Positions 34,764 through 43,267 of a DNA stretch of 64,000 nucleotides are shown piece after piece. The notes beneath the pieces are model-generated. The model made no database searches. It was given only the letters and a program-made list of their open reading frames with translations, and had not been told where the DNA came from. The DNA is from Bilifractor sp002394235 (GTDB taxonomy: Bacteria > Bacillota > Clostridia > Lachnospirales > Lachnospiraceae). A program made the position numbers and the translations under genes. The stretch is taken from assembly GCF_052118845.1 (NCBI RefSeq), contig NZ_JBQKGJ010000002.1:150208-214207 (forward strand). The letters are read 5' to 3'. Each line of letters begins with the position of its first letter. Positions within the stretch are counted from its first letter, which is position 1.

Positions 34764-34821
34764 CGGCTTGTCACCGTGGTTTTGCATGGATCTCTTCTCA
34801 TGCGCCACCTGTGACAAGCCG
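34764..34821. terminator. Hairpin after the rpiR fragment
   Basis: CGGCTTGTCAC and GTGACAAGCCG form a perfect 11-bp stem. It is the duplicated counterpart of the hairpin at 30377-30439 and now also serves as the end of the flavodoxin gene that starts at 35819. Confidence 0.6.
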
Positions 34822-34832
34822 TACCTGTATCT

Positions 34833-35819
34833 TTACTTATTTTGAATAGCCGTATCGAAATTCCGGATTCTTTCCTTCATCAGTTTGTCCAGCTTCTCTT
34901 TATTATTCATGATCTTCGGCGCACAAATCGCTCCGAAGCCCTGAATTTCCACGGTGTGCTCGCGAAGTCCCTTGAAGGTTCCTCTTGCCCGCTCCTGCTG
35001 TTCCTTGGAAAATTCGACATGAACCGCGCCATTTTCGATGGAAAGCTCACCCTCGATTCCACAAATCGGGCATTCTACACGGGTAGTACCCGGAAGAATG
35101 GTGATGATTCTCTGATGGCAAACCGGACATACCCCTGCCGGCTTGGCTGTGCTCTGGAAGAACTCTACGCTGTCATCATCGTATCCCTGAACCGTCCGTC
35201 TCCCCATTTCATGCATATCATTCATCAGTTGATCGTCAAGATACGGATTTGCAATCGTACCCATGGAGTTTGCATTGTAATTTCCCATTACCTTCATCAT
35301 AGGTGGGAATCCGAACAGATGAAGCGTCGCGGTTCCCATGGATGTCCAATTCTCTGTTGACGCCCCGCCTACAGAAATATAAGAAACTGTTCTCTTCTTC
35401 AACCGTTCCATTGGGAAGTCATCTGCATTACCCGGCATTTCTCCCTTTCTTCTTTTGTCCAGAACCCAGGTAATTGCCGAATAGTCATGTCTGCAAGAGA
35501 ATCGATCTACAAAATCTTTAAACTGACCCACAGGTTGCAGAACATAGACGGGAGCCCCAAGAATAATGGCATCTGCCCAGCGGACCTGGTTTTCCAGTTC
35601 CTGAAAATCATCCTTGAAAACGCAGTCATTATCTTTTCCCTTTTCCAACGCAGTGGAGCAGGCCCCGCATCCCCTGCACCTTCCAATGTTCATATTGCAG
35701 GTATTAACAAAACGGATCTCCGCATCCGCATCTGCCTCACGGCAGCCGTAGAGGGCTTCCTTGACCAGAATGTCCGTGTTTGCATTTTTTTTGCCAAATG
35801 AAATTCCAAGAATGTTCAT
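34833..35819 (-). CDS. Flavodoxin-fold NAD(P)H oxidoreductase with Zn-ribbon-like cysteines 2
   Basis: This paralogue of the product at 1885-2880 (328 residues from the ATG at 35819) has the FMN loop ILGISFGKKNANTDIL, a CRGCGACSTA cluster near residue 50, ILGAPVYVLQPVGQFKDFVD, and the CPVCHQR / CPICGIEGE pairs near residue 240. The two proteins share the order of all these elements. It probably reduces an organic compound with FMN. An in-frame GTG four codons upstream is possible; the ATG is preferred on spacing to a GTGAG box. Confidence 0.8.
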   Translation of the reverse strand: MNILGISFGKKNANTDILVKEALYGCREADADAEIRFVNTCNMNIGRCRGCGACSTALEKGKDNDCVFKDDFQELENQVRWADAIILGAPVYVLQPVGQFKDFVDRFSCRHDYSAITWVLDKRRKGEMPGNADDFPMERLKKRTVSYISVGGASTENWTSMGTATLHLFGFPPMMKVMGNYNANSMGTIANPYLDDQLMNDMHEMGRRTVQGYDDDSVEFFQSTAKPAGVCPVCHQRIITILPGTTRVECPICGIEGELSIENGAVHVEFSKEQQERARGTFKGLREHTVEIQGFGAICAPKIMNNKEKLDKLMKERIRNFDTAIQNK

Positions 35820-36122
35820 ATGATTTCTCACTTTCCATTTTGTGAATCCGAATGTTCCGGATTAGCAGTAGTTTCGAGCGCACGCTTTTTTAGTATGTAC
35901 ATCTCTCAGTACTCCTATCATATTAACATTACACCCAAATTCTGTATTCTCGCATACTCACCGGAAATGAAGAATAAATTGACTATTACAGTTTATGATA
36001 TCCCAGGATCAGGTCAAATAAAATGATTCAATTATAACCAGCAAAACGTAATAAATCATTCACAACATATATGGAAGGCAAAGACACGACCATCCGTTGA
36101 TATGTTCTGGCACCTGCGCTGT
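35820..36122. other. Gene-free spacer
   Basis: These 303 bp between two minus-strand redox genes show no gene. A phrase GTAGTTTCGAG (about 35871) also occurs near 5459 upstream of the acyl carrier protein gene. The region probably carries the promoter of the flavodoxin gene. Confidence 0.3.
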
Positions 36123-37091
36123 TTATTTCTCATAATTATCATTCTTTGTATCAATCTGCCTGATCCTGGGATGTCCAGTATGAACGGAATAATATGGGGT
36201 TGTTGTTCCGACTTCCGATAAAGGGGTCAGACGTCTGAATTTTCCTTCTCTTTCCGCTTTTTCTAGTACCATACAAAAAAGCTCTGATCCATGGTCAATT
36301 CCGACAGGCGCAGCTTCCTCATATGGTACCATCGGCTTAATTGCACCCGTCGGGCACAACATTTCGCAGTAAGTACAACCGTGACGGTCGTCACACCTGT
36401 TCCCCTCTGAGCCAAATCTTTGTGGATTTACAGTATAGTCGATATAATTCATAGTACAGTTATCCATACATATGTGACATTTTGGCCATAAACACTTTTG
36501 GGGATCACGAATCAAGCTTCCATGCACATTATGAAACCCTCCGAGATGATCAATAGCCGCATTAGCATGTGCCGGCATCATATCAGGAGCAGGACAGCGC
36601 GGGATCTCCCGGTCATCCCCTCTATAGACCTTGTCCAGTTTTCTTGAGAGATCTTTCCCCCACTCTTCCGCTTCTGACAAATCCACCTTATCAGGATGAC
36701 CGGCTGTATAATAAGGTTCGGGAAATATCTGGATAGAGCAGTTACCATACCAATCTTTCCAATCCACAATCTTCATACCCACTCTTGCAAGTCTTGGGAC
36801 TACCAACGGGAAATATAAATCGGGCATCGTTCCATGAGTGCAAAATGAAAATCCAGGCTTTCCTTTTTGATCAGGCATTTCCTCTACAAACTTTCGCATG
36901 TTTGGAGGCATCTCATACCAAACCGGCGACCCAAATCCCAAAGCGTCATAATTTTCCAGCTCCCTGTATGAGGCCTCCTTCAGGAAACGCAGCGTTACTT
37001 CATCTCCATTTTCTCTTAACCCACTTCTAATAGCACGTGCAATTTTCTGTGTATTCCCCGTCTGTGAATAATACACAATCAGAATTCTCAT
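36123..37091 (-). CDS. Flavodoxin-ferredoxin fusion (EFR1-like)
   Basis: The 322-residue protein begins with a flavodoxin FMN loop (YYSQTGNTQKIARAI) and FGSPVWYEMPPNM. The C-terminal 120 residues hold two ferredoxin-like Cys sets, CLWPKCHICMDNC and CTYCEMLCPTGAI, for [4Fe-4S] clusters. Such proteins carry electrons between flavin and cluster partners. It could supply the reductive steps of the neighbouring flavodoxin-type enzymes. It lies 54 bp downstream of the RbsC gene end and may be read from the rbs operon. Confidence 0.85.
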   Translation of the reverse strand: MRILIVYYSQTGNTQKIARAIRSGLRENGDEVTLRFLKEASYRELENYDALGFGSPVWYEMPPNMRKFVEEMPDQKGKPGFSFCTHGTMPDLYFPLVVPRLARVGMKIVDWKDWYGNCSIQIFPEPYYTAGHPDKVDLSEAEEWGKDLSRKLDKVYRGDDREIPRCPAPDMMPAHANAAIDHLGGFHNVHGSLIRDPQKCLWPKCHICMDNCTMNYIDYTVNPQRFGSEGNRCDDRHGCTYCEMLCPTGAIKPMVPYEEAAPVGIDHGSELFCMVLEKAEREGKFRRLTPLSEVGTTTPYYSVHTGHPRIRQIDTKNDNYEK

Positions 37092-37145
37092 CTTATTTTT
37101 CCCTAGCCCTCAAATATTTCATGCGATACCCAATTATTTAATGGA

Positions 37146-38108
37146 TTATTTCGTCAGCTTTTTCCTGGCCTTTGCCTGCTGCTGGTAAGTATCATAGCCA
37201 ATCGATACAAGAAGCAGAATACCCTTCACTACATACTGAGAGTTAACATCCATACCGATCATCTGCATTCCGTTTGTAAGTACACCGAGAATCAAACAAC
37301 CGACTACCGCATCCGAAACATGTCCTGCGCCGCCGATGAATGAAACGCCTCCAAGGACACAGGCTGTAATCGCGTCAAATTCAACACCTGGTCCGATCTG
37401 CGAACTGGCTGATCCGCCGCGAGAAGTTAGAATAATAGAAGCGATTCCAAACAATGCGCCCGCAAAGGAAAACGTAAGAAATTTGATCTTATGAACATTC
37501 ACCCCTGCCAGTCTTGCTGTTTCAGCATTCCCGCCAACCGCGTAAATAAATCGGCCGAATACTGTTTTATTGAGAACAAAACTGACCAGAATACAAATAA
37601 TGATCATAATAATAACGGGTACGGAAATTACTCCAACCATTGCCTGCCCGATGTTCAAATAGCTCTGATCGAAATTATAGAAAGACTTAGATCCGGAAAG
37701 AATATAAGAAATTCCTTTAAACATTGTCATGGTCGCAAGAGTAACAATCATCGGATGAATTTTGAGCAGATTCGAGGAAAAACCGTTAAATCCTCCAAGT
37801 AAAGCACCAATCAAAACTCCTATAATGACAGCCAGAGGTACCGGCAGTCCATGTTCCATCATCAAAGCAACGCTGACTCCCATCACTGCCATGGCATTAC
37901 CAACCGAAAGATCTGTACCTCCGCTAATCATAATCATTGCAACACCTACTGTAGCAATTATGAAATAAGCGTTCTGTGTCAGGATATTCATGAGATTACG
38001 AAATGAACGGAAGTTCGGCGACAGAATCGCAAAAACTATCATCAGCACAATTAAAATTACCCACATCATATTCTTCTTTATAAAAGAAGACATCGTTGTC
38101 TTTTCCAT
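37146..38108 (-). CDS. rbsC: Ribose-type sugar ABC transporter permease
   Basis: The 320-residue protein has the CUT2 permease pattern, with ISGGTDLSVGNAMAVMGVS and LGGVSFIGGAGHVSDAVVG and about ten hydrophobic segments. It follows the ATPase gene by 13 bp. RbsABC-type systems import ribose, xylose or other monosaccharides; the substrate is not fixed by sequence. Confidence 0.93.
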   Translation of the reverse strand: MEKTTMSSFIKKNMMWVILIVLMIVFAILSPNFRSFRNLMNILTQNAYFIIATVGVAMIMISGGTDLSVGNAMAVMGVSVALMMEHGLPVPLAVIIGVLIGALLGGFNGFSSNLLKIHPMIVTLATMTMFKGISYILSGSKSFYNFDQSYLNIGQAMVGVISVPVIIMIIICILVSFVLNKTVFGRFIYAVGGNAETARLAGVNVHKIKFLTFSFAGALFGIASIILTSRGGSASSQIGPGVEFDAITACVLGGVSFIGGAGHVSDAVVGCLILGVLTNGMQMIGMDVNSQYVVKGILLLVSIGYDTYQQQAKARKKLTK

Positions 38109-38121
38109 TTTCTTTTCCCTC

Positions 38122-39600
38122 TTAATTTACTGAAGCAAGACTCAACACACGTTCCTGTGAAAACTCTGATTTCTGAATTTCCCCGGTTATCCTTCCCTCT
38201 GACAAAACAATTATGCGATCAGACATCTGAAGAAGCTCCTCCATGTCTGAGCTTATCATGATAATAGATTTCCCTTCTTTAACCAACTGATCCATTAATT
38301 CATAAATTTCTGCTCTTGCCCCTACATCAATTCCCCTTGTAGGCTCATCAAAAATAATAATGTCTGTATGTGCATTCAGAACCTTAGCAAGAACTACTTT
38401 TTGCTGATTTCCGCCTGAAAGGTTTTTGACCAACTGGTTAAGAGATGGCGTCTTAATATTCAGCATCTTTTTATACTTTAAAGCCGTTTCAGAAATAATA
38501 TTTTCACTGATCAATCCATGTCTGGTCATTGAATACATATTACCCATACCAATATTCCAGGCTATGGGCTGATTCAAAAAACATCCCTGCATTTTACGGT
38601 CCTCAGGGATCAGTCCTATTCCGTAATGAATTGCTTTTTCCGGGCTTGTAATATTTACCTCTTTACCATGGATATAGATTTTTCCATCAAGTTTTTTGTC
38701 TGCACCGAAAATCACCCGCAGCAATTCGGTCCTTCCAGCACCGACAAGCCCGGCAAATCCGAGTATTTCGCCTTTTTTTAAATCGAAACTACAGTCTGTA
38801 TTTGCATATCCAGTGATATGCTCTGCTTTGAGGACAACCTCATTTGTGGCACAGCTCTTTCTCTGGCCGTTGTTTTTCAACTCTCGTCCAACCATCAGCG
38901 AAATCAATTGCTCCTTATTTACTTCGCTGGTTCTGACTGTTGTAACATACTTCCCGTCACGCATAATCGTGATACAATCTGTTACAGCAAATAATTCTTC
39001 CAGTCTGTGTGAAATATAAATAATTGCACACCCTTTTTCTTTCAACATACGTATTAGACTGTATAGATTTTGTACTTCTGCAAGCGTAAGCTGTGCAGTA
39101 GGTTCATCCATTACGATAATTTTAGGATTTTTCGAAACCGCTTTTGCAATTTCAACAAGTTGCTGTTTAGCCGGAGGCAGTTGTCCTACATAAGCACCCG
39201 GATCAAGATTGATTTTATATCTCTGTAGCAATTCTTTTGCCTCTTGTCTTTGTTTTTTTAAATCAATCAATCCATGCATTTTATTGCCAAGATATATGTT
39301 TTCTGCCACTGTCAGCCATGGGATCAAGTTATACTCCTGATATATAACCTGAACGCCATTCTGACCCGACAGTGAGGGTGTCATTTTATCAAACTTTCTG
39401 TCCTGAATATAGATCGTTCCTTCATCATTCTCAACAGCTCCGGAAAGGACCTTAATCAAAGTTGATTTTCCAGCTCCATTTTCACCCAGCAGAGCATGTA
39501 CCTCTCCCGTATGAACTTCCAAACTTACGTGATCCAGCGCTTTAACCCCAGGATAATATTTAGAAATATCCTGCATTTTCAGTATTATTTCTTTATTCAT
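38122..39600 (-). CDS. rbsA: Sugar ABC transporter ATP-binding protein
   Basis: This 492-residue double ATPase has an intact first P-loop (GENGAGKST), signature-like LPPAKQQLVEIA and Walker B IIVMDEP. The second half has GLVGAGRTE, the reduced P-loop normal for CUT2 ATPases, and LSGGNQQKVVLAK with IIIFDEPTRGIDVG. AGGAGGG precedes the ATG. It forms an importer with the RbsC gene and the binding protein. It is the clear functional relative of the degenerate paralogue at 40924-42321. Confidence 0.95.
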   Translation of the reverse strand: MNKEIILKMQDISKYYPGVKALDHVSLEVHTGEVHALLGENGAGKSTLIKVLSGAVENDEGTIYIQDRKFDKMTPSLSGQNGVQVIYQEYNLIPWLTVAENIYLGNKMHGLIDLKKQRQEAKELLQRYKINLDPGAYVGQLPPAKQQLVEIAKAVSKNPKIIVMDEPTAQLTLAEVQNLYSLIRMLKEKGCAIIYISHRLEELFAVTDCITIMRDGKYVTTVRTSEVNKEQLISLMVGRELKNNGQRKSCATNEVVLKAEHITGYANTDCSFDLKKGEILGFAGLVGAGRTELLRVIFGADKKLDGKIYIHGKEVNITSPEKAIHYGIGLIPEDRKMQGCFLNQPIAWNIGMGNMYSMTRHGLISENIISETALKYKKMLNIKTPSLNQLVKNLSGGNQQKVVLAKVLNAHTDIIIFDEPTRGIDVGARAEIYELMDQLVKEGKSIIMISSDMEELLQMSDRIIVLSEGRITGEIQKSEFSQERVLSLASVN

Positions 39601-39637
39601 CCATTCCCTCCTTCAGACATTGCCGTTTAGACACAAA

Positions 39638-39665
39638 AGCCTTCGCAGGTTAACCCGCGAAGGCT
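39638..39665 (-). terminator. Attenuating hairpin between rbsB and rbsA
   Basis: AGCCTTCGCGGG-TTAA-CCTGCGAAGGCT on the minus strand is followed by TTTTGTG. It lies 44 nt after the rbsB stop and probably ends most transcripts there, so the binding protein is made in excess. Confidence 0.8.
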
Positions 39666-39708
39666 CCTTTTCTCTAAGGCTTTAATCGTTTTCGCTGTAT
39701 AAACACAG

Positions 39709-40776
39709 TCATTTCAGAGTATCCGCTGTGACAACAGTCGCATCGCCTTTTACATCTGCCATATCACCGCCATCAATGAAGGGTTGTACCGATTTCATCA
39801 ACTGATTAATTGTATTGTCGATTGAGCCCATCGAAATAGTTCCTCTAAGAACGGCTTCATTGTTTTCGGAGGCTTTAATTGCAGAAGTGACCTCCTCTGT
39901 TTCATCTACTGTAAACACGGCAAACTTGCTTTTATCCTTAATTGGAGAAGACGAACTCATGACATAGTTGTTCGCAGCAATTCCCGGAGTATTGCCAGGG
40001 GTCAGGATTACATCAATATCCGGATTAGCCAGGAGCTGATTCTCGACAAGCTGTCTTGACTGATCCGGGCTGTCCCAGTCGACATCTGCGGTAATCATTT
40101 TCACCTTTGAATTATCCTGAATTGTCTTCATCGCATCACTTCGTTCAATCGCCTGTGGGGTATTAGAAGCCGTAATGCAAAGTACAGTAACATCGCCATC
40201 ACCTGCATCAGCATAAGTTTGATCGATCCAATCACCAGCCATCTGTGCAAGAGCTTTTCCCATATCTCCATCGCTTGCTGCTACATTATTTGCAGTAGCT
40301 GTCGGAATTGCATTTGCGAACCCTAGAACCTCTACACCTGCATCCACTGCATTTTTTACAGTACTCGCAATACCGTCTCCATTAACCGGCCAGACAACAA
40401 TTGCATCGCACCCCAAGGTGATATCATTTTCAACCTGGTTCGCCTGAGCAGTAACATCTCCGTCGGCAGAATCAAATTGTACCTTACACCCTGCTGCTTC
40501 AAGAGCCTTTATCGTCCCATCGCGAAGAGCCACGGCAAAATCATTTGCTACCGTAGGAAATGTGACACCTATAAAGAGCTGCTTATCGTCTGTCTTTTTT
40601 GCAGCTTCTGAGGTTTCTTTGGCTGCCTCATCAGAAACACCTGCTGATGCAGAGGTTTCCACAGTACCCGCGGAGTCTGCATTTGCGTCAGAGGATGCTG
40701 TAGTACTGCCACATCCGGAAACAATTCCCGCAGTCATCGCAACAGCTAAAATCATACCCAAAACCTTATTCTTCAT
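39709..40776 (-). CDS. rbsB: Sugar-binding lipoprotein (RbsB type)
   Basis: The 355-residue protein has a lipoprotein signal (AVAMTAGIVSGC), then an acidic Ser/Ala-rich linker and a family-4/6 periplasmic-binding fold with FIGVTFPTVANDFAVALRDG and DAIVVWPVNGDGI. The ATG at 40776 has AGGAG upstream. It is the first gene of the rbs operon; TATAAT at 40834-40839 (minus strand) could be its -10 box. Confidence 0.93.
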   Translation of the reverse strand: MKNKVLGMILAVAMTAGIVSGCGSTTASSDANADSAGTVETSASAGVSDEAAKETSEAAKKTDDKQLFIGVTFPTVANDFAVALRDGTIKALEAAGCKVQFDSADGDVTAQANQVENDITLGCDAIVVWPVNGDGIASTVKNAVDAGVEVLGFANAIPTATANNVAASDGDMGKALAQMAGDWIDQTYADAGDGDVTVLCITASNTPQAIERSDAMKTIQDNSKVKMITADVDWDSPDQSRQLVENQLLANPDIDVILTPGNTPGIAANNYVMSSSSPIKDKSKFAVFTVDETEEVTSAIKASENNEAVLRGTISMGSIDNTINQLMKSVQPFIDGGDMADVKGDATVVTADTLK

Positions 40777-40923
40777 ATATCTTCTCCTTTTCTGTCCCTG
40801 CAAAATATATAGTTTTGCTTTATCGATGCATTAATTATAGTCATACGCGCAGCGGTTAACGATGCCACGCTTTATTGAAAATGTGGATTTTTTTTAGATG
40901 ATATGAAGTGTCTCTCAAATATT

Positions 40924-42321
40924 TCAGTCAGAATTGACAATCTCCACCCGATCACATAGCTTAAGCAAATCGTTATACTGTTGAGAGACAATAATTATTG
41001 CTGTTCCATTTTTGGAGAGTTGCATCAGATAATTTCTGTGCATTTGAAAAAAATCCACATCTGCCTCGGTGTTGAACACCTCACTCACAAGCAGCTGTGG
41101 TTTCTGAAGTAGAATTTTCTCATAGAACATTCGCATTTTCTTAAGGCTTCCGATGCCGTCATGCTCTATTTCATGACGATCTGGAAGCCAGCATTTGTTT
41201 TCCTCTCGAAGAAAATTCCTTACTCTTACATTCAGAATTCCGCCCAAAAATTGCGTCTTGCGCATCACAGGAAGCATAAGATTTTCTTCCGGCGATAATC
41301 CCGCCACTACACTGCATCGTTGAAACTCCAATGGCAGATAGGCTAGCCATCCCCCGAATTTGCCGTCTGGAGTAAACAGTCTGCCCTCACGAAATATTTC
41401 ACCACTCACAGCCTTTACTGAGCCCGTCAAAATTGACGCAAGTTCCCGATTCGCCTGATTATTCATATCATAAATTCCTACAATCTGTCCTTCGCAAATT
41501 CGAAGATCAAATTGATTGAGATATTTAGGGCCGGTCAATTTACGAAGAAGAAGCACCTCTTTTCCGCCTTCCTTATTTCTCCCCTTCTCGGCCAATACGA
41601 TTTTTCCACCCCGCATCCATGCCAAAAACTGCTCCATCGTAAAATCATTCTCAAAACACTCTCTGATCACCCGTCCATTTCTGACGATCATTACCCGATC
41701 CGCCAGAGAGACCATTTTGGGCACGCCTTCTCCTCTGTAAATTACACTGATTCCCCTTTTCTTCAAAAATGAAAGAGCCCTCCAAATATGACTGATTCCC
41801 GATTGGCCTATTTCCGAAAACGAATTATCTATGCAAACAAGTGAAACATTCGCATAGATTGCTCTCAACAACTCCAGCATACACATTTGTATTGCATCCA
41901 GATCCTCTGCTTTTTTTTCTGCCCTGAATCCTGCATCAACCTGTGCTAGAAGAAAATTTGCCTGATTCATAATATTCTTTTTCCGTATGATCTGCATCAG
42001 CCTGCGACTTCCGGAAAAAAGGATCATATTTTCTCCAACCGTCAGACTGTGAATCAGCGCAGGTCTTTTTCCAATAATATTAATAATCAGCGGTTGATTA
42101 AAATATTCTCCGGCACAATATAGGTGTCCCCGAAACCATAGGGTACCGGCCATAACCGGTATTTTCCCTTCCAGAAAAGCAAAGAGAGCCCGACCTCCTG
42201 AATTCTCATTTCCCAGCATCTCCACGATTTCGCCCACATACAGAATAAAAGTAAAGGATTCCGCAGTGTCATTCTCATAATTCAGCTTTAATTCATTCGC
42301 TCTAAGGAGTTCTTTATTCAT
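40924..42321 (-). CDS. Degenerate RbsA-like ABC ATPase in a two-component operon
   Basis: The 465-residue protein has the size and two-lobed order of RbsA and opens similarly (MNKELLRANELKL), but its nucleotide sites are broken. The first P-loop reads GNENSGGRA without the Lys-Ser/Thr, the signature LSGGQ is absent, Walker B reads LVCIDNSFSEI, and the second lobe has YDMNNQANRE. The later lobe keeps an ABC-like outline (HDGIGSLKKMRMFYE, LLVSEVFN). It overlaps the histidine kinase stop by 8 bp. It probably cannot power transport and may act as a sensor or regulator that docks on RbsC or the kinase. ATP binding without hydrolysis cannot be excluded. Confidence 0.8.
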   Translation of the reverse strand: MNKELLRANELKLNYENDTAESFTFILYVGEIVEMLGNENSGGRALFAFLEGKIPVMAGTLWFRGHLYCAGEYFNQPLIINIIGKRPALIHSLTVGENMILFSGSRRLMQIIRKKNIMNQANFLLAQVDAGFRAEKKAEDLDAIQMCMLELLRAIYANVSLVCIDNSFSEIGQSGISHIWRALSFLKKRGISVIYRGEGVPKMVSLADRVMIVRNGRVIRECFENDFTMEQFLAWMRGGKIVLAEKGRNKEGGKEVLLLRKLTGPKYLNQFDLRICEGQIVGIYDMNNQANRELASILTGSVKAVSGEIFREGRLFTPDGKFGGWLAYLPLEFQRCSVVAGLSPEENLMLPVMRKTQFLGGILNVRVRNFLREENKCWLPDRHEIEHDGIGSLKKMRMFYEKILLQKPQLLVSEVFNTEADVDFFQMHRNYLMQLSKNGTAIIIVSQQYNDLLKLCDRVEIVNSD

Positions 42322-43255
42322 GTCTGATTCCATCTTTCAAAATCAAAGGGATTTCCAGCCGAACCTGCGTTCCCACACCCTCCGTGCTGTTGACTACAAT
42401 ACCGCACTCATTTCCATATAATAATTTCAATCGATTATTCACATTTTTCAAAGCGATCCCACCGCCTCCCCGGTGAGTGTACACACTATAAAGTGGATTG
42501 CGCGATAAGCTGATTCTCAGATTCTTAAGTTGCAAAGGTGACATTCCCACTCCATCATCTGTAACCCAGATAACGACATGAGCATCTGTAAACTCTACAT
42601 GGATCGTTACGGTTCCCTTCTCACGTTTATTTTCCAACCCATGAAAAATCGCATTTTCCACAATCGGCTGCAGTGTCATCTTCGGAATCTGACAATGATC
42701 CGCAATTCCACCATCATCGTGAATAAAAAGCTGAAAAGACATCCTGTCGGCAAATCGAAATCTCTGAATCTTCATATAAAGCCTGATATTATTCAGTTCC
42801 TCGGAAAGTGTTACAATGTCATTTCCTTTGCTGATGTTGTATCGAAAATACTGCGATAATGCTTCTGTCATATCTGCAACTATTAGATTGTCATCAATGA
42901 TCGCTCTGGCCCTGATATTTTCCAGTGTATTGTAAAGAAAATGTGGATTGATCTGATTTTGAAGCTGTGTGAAGCGCATTTTCTCGGTCATTAATTCCTG
43001 TTCCAGCGACGATCTCCGCATTTTCTCCTCTATGTCAAAAAGCTCTGATAATGCCACATTCATTCTTCTTAACGAATCAGAAGAGTTCCAAACACGCTGT
43101 GTCTTAAACGGGATGGACGAAAGTCCCACCTTTTTTCTTTCCTCATTCATCTGTTGATGCATTTTCTGAAGAAGATTTCCATTTCTCCAGTTTCTCACTT
43201 CCTCAGCTACCAATAATCCCAACAATACACCTAACACCATCCATGAAATATACAA
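42314..43255 (-). CDS. Sensor histidine kinase (YesM-like, short)
   Basis: The 313-residue protein has one N-terminal membrane helix (residues 3-17), then a coiled-coil-like segment and the LytS/YesM-type phosphoacceptor NQINPHFLYNTLENIR (His105), and a HATPase domain with VENAIFHG, DDGVGM and RGGGGIALKNVNNRL. It has no extracellular sensing domain. The start is probably TTG at 43255 (a GAGG site lies upstream); an ATG at 43240 is a weaker choice. It lies 12 bp after the response regulator gene. Because it has no own sensor, the signal likely arrives through a partner, perhaps the degenerate ATPase. Confidence 0.9.
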   Translation of the reverse strand: MYISWMVLGVLLGLLVAEEVRNWRNGNLLQKMHQQMNEERKKVGLSSIPFKTQRVWNSSDSLRRMNVALSELFDIEEKMRRSSLEQELMTEKMRFTQLQNQINPHFLYNTLENIRARAIIDDNLIVADMTEALSQYFRYNISKGNDIVTLSEELNNIRLYMKIQRFRFADRMSFQLFIHDDGGIADHCQIPKMTLQPIVENAIFHGLENKREKGTVTIHVEFTDAHVVIWVTDDGVGMSPLQLKNLRISLSRNPLYSVYTHRGGGGIALKNVNNRLKLLYGNECGIVVNSTEGVGTQVRLEIPLILKDGIRHE

Positions 43256-43267
43256 AAGCTATTTACC

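Noticed and set aside
40924..42321. Second functional sugar ABC ATPase
   Set aside because: P-loop Lys, signature motif and Walker B are all altered, and the gene is in a two-component operon and not in the transporter operon.
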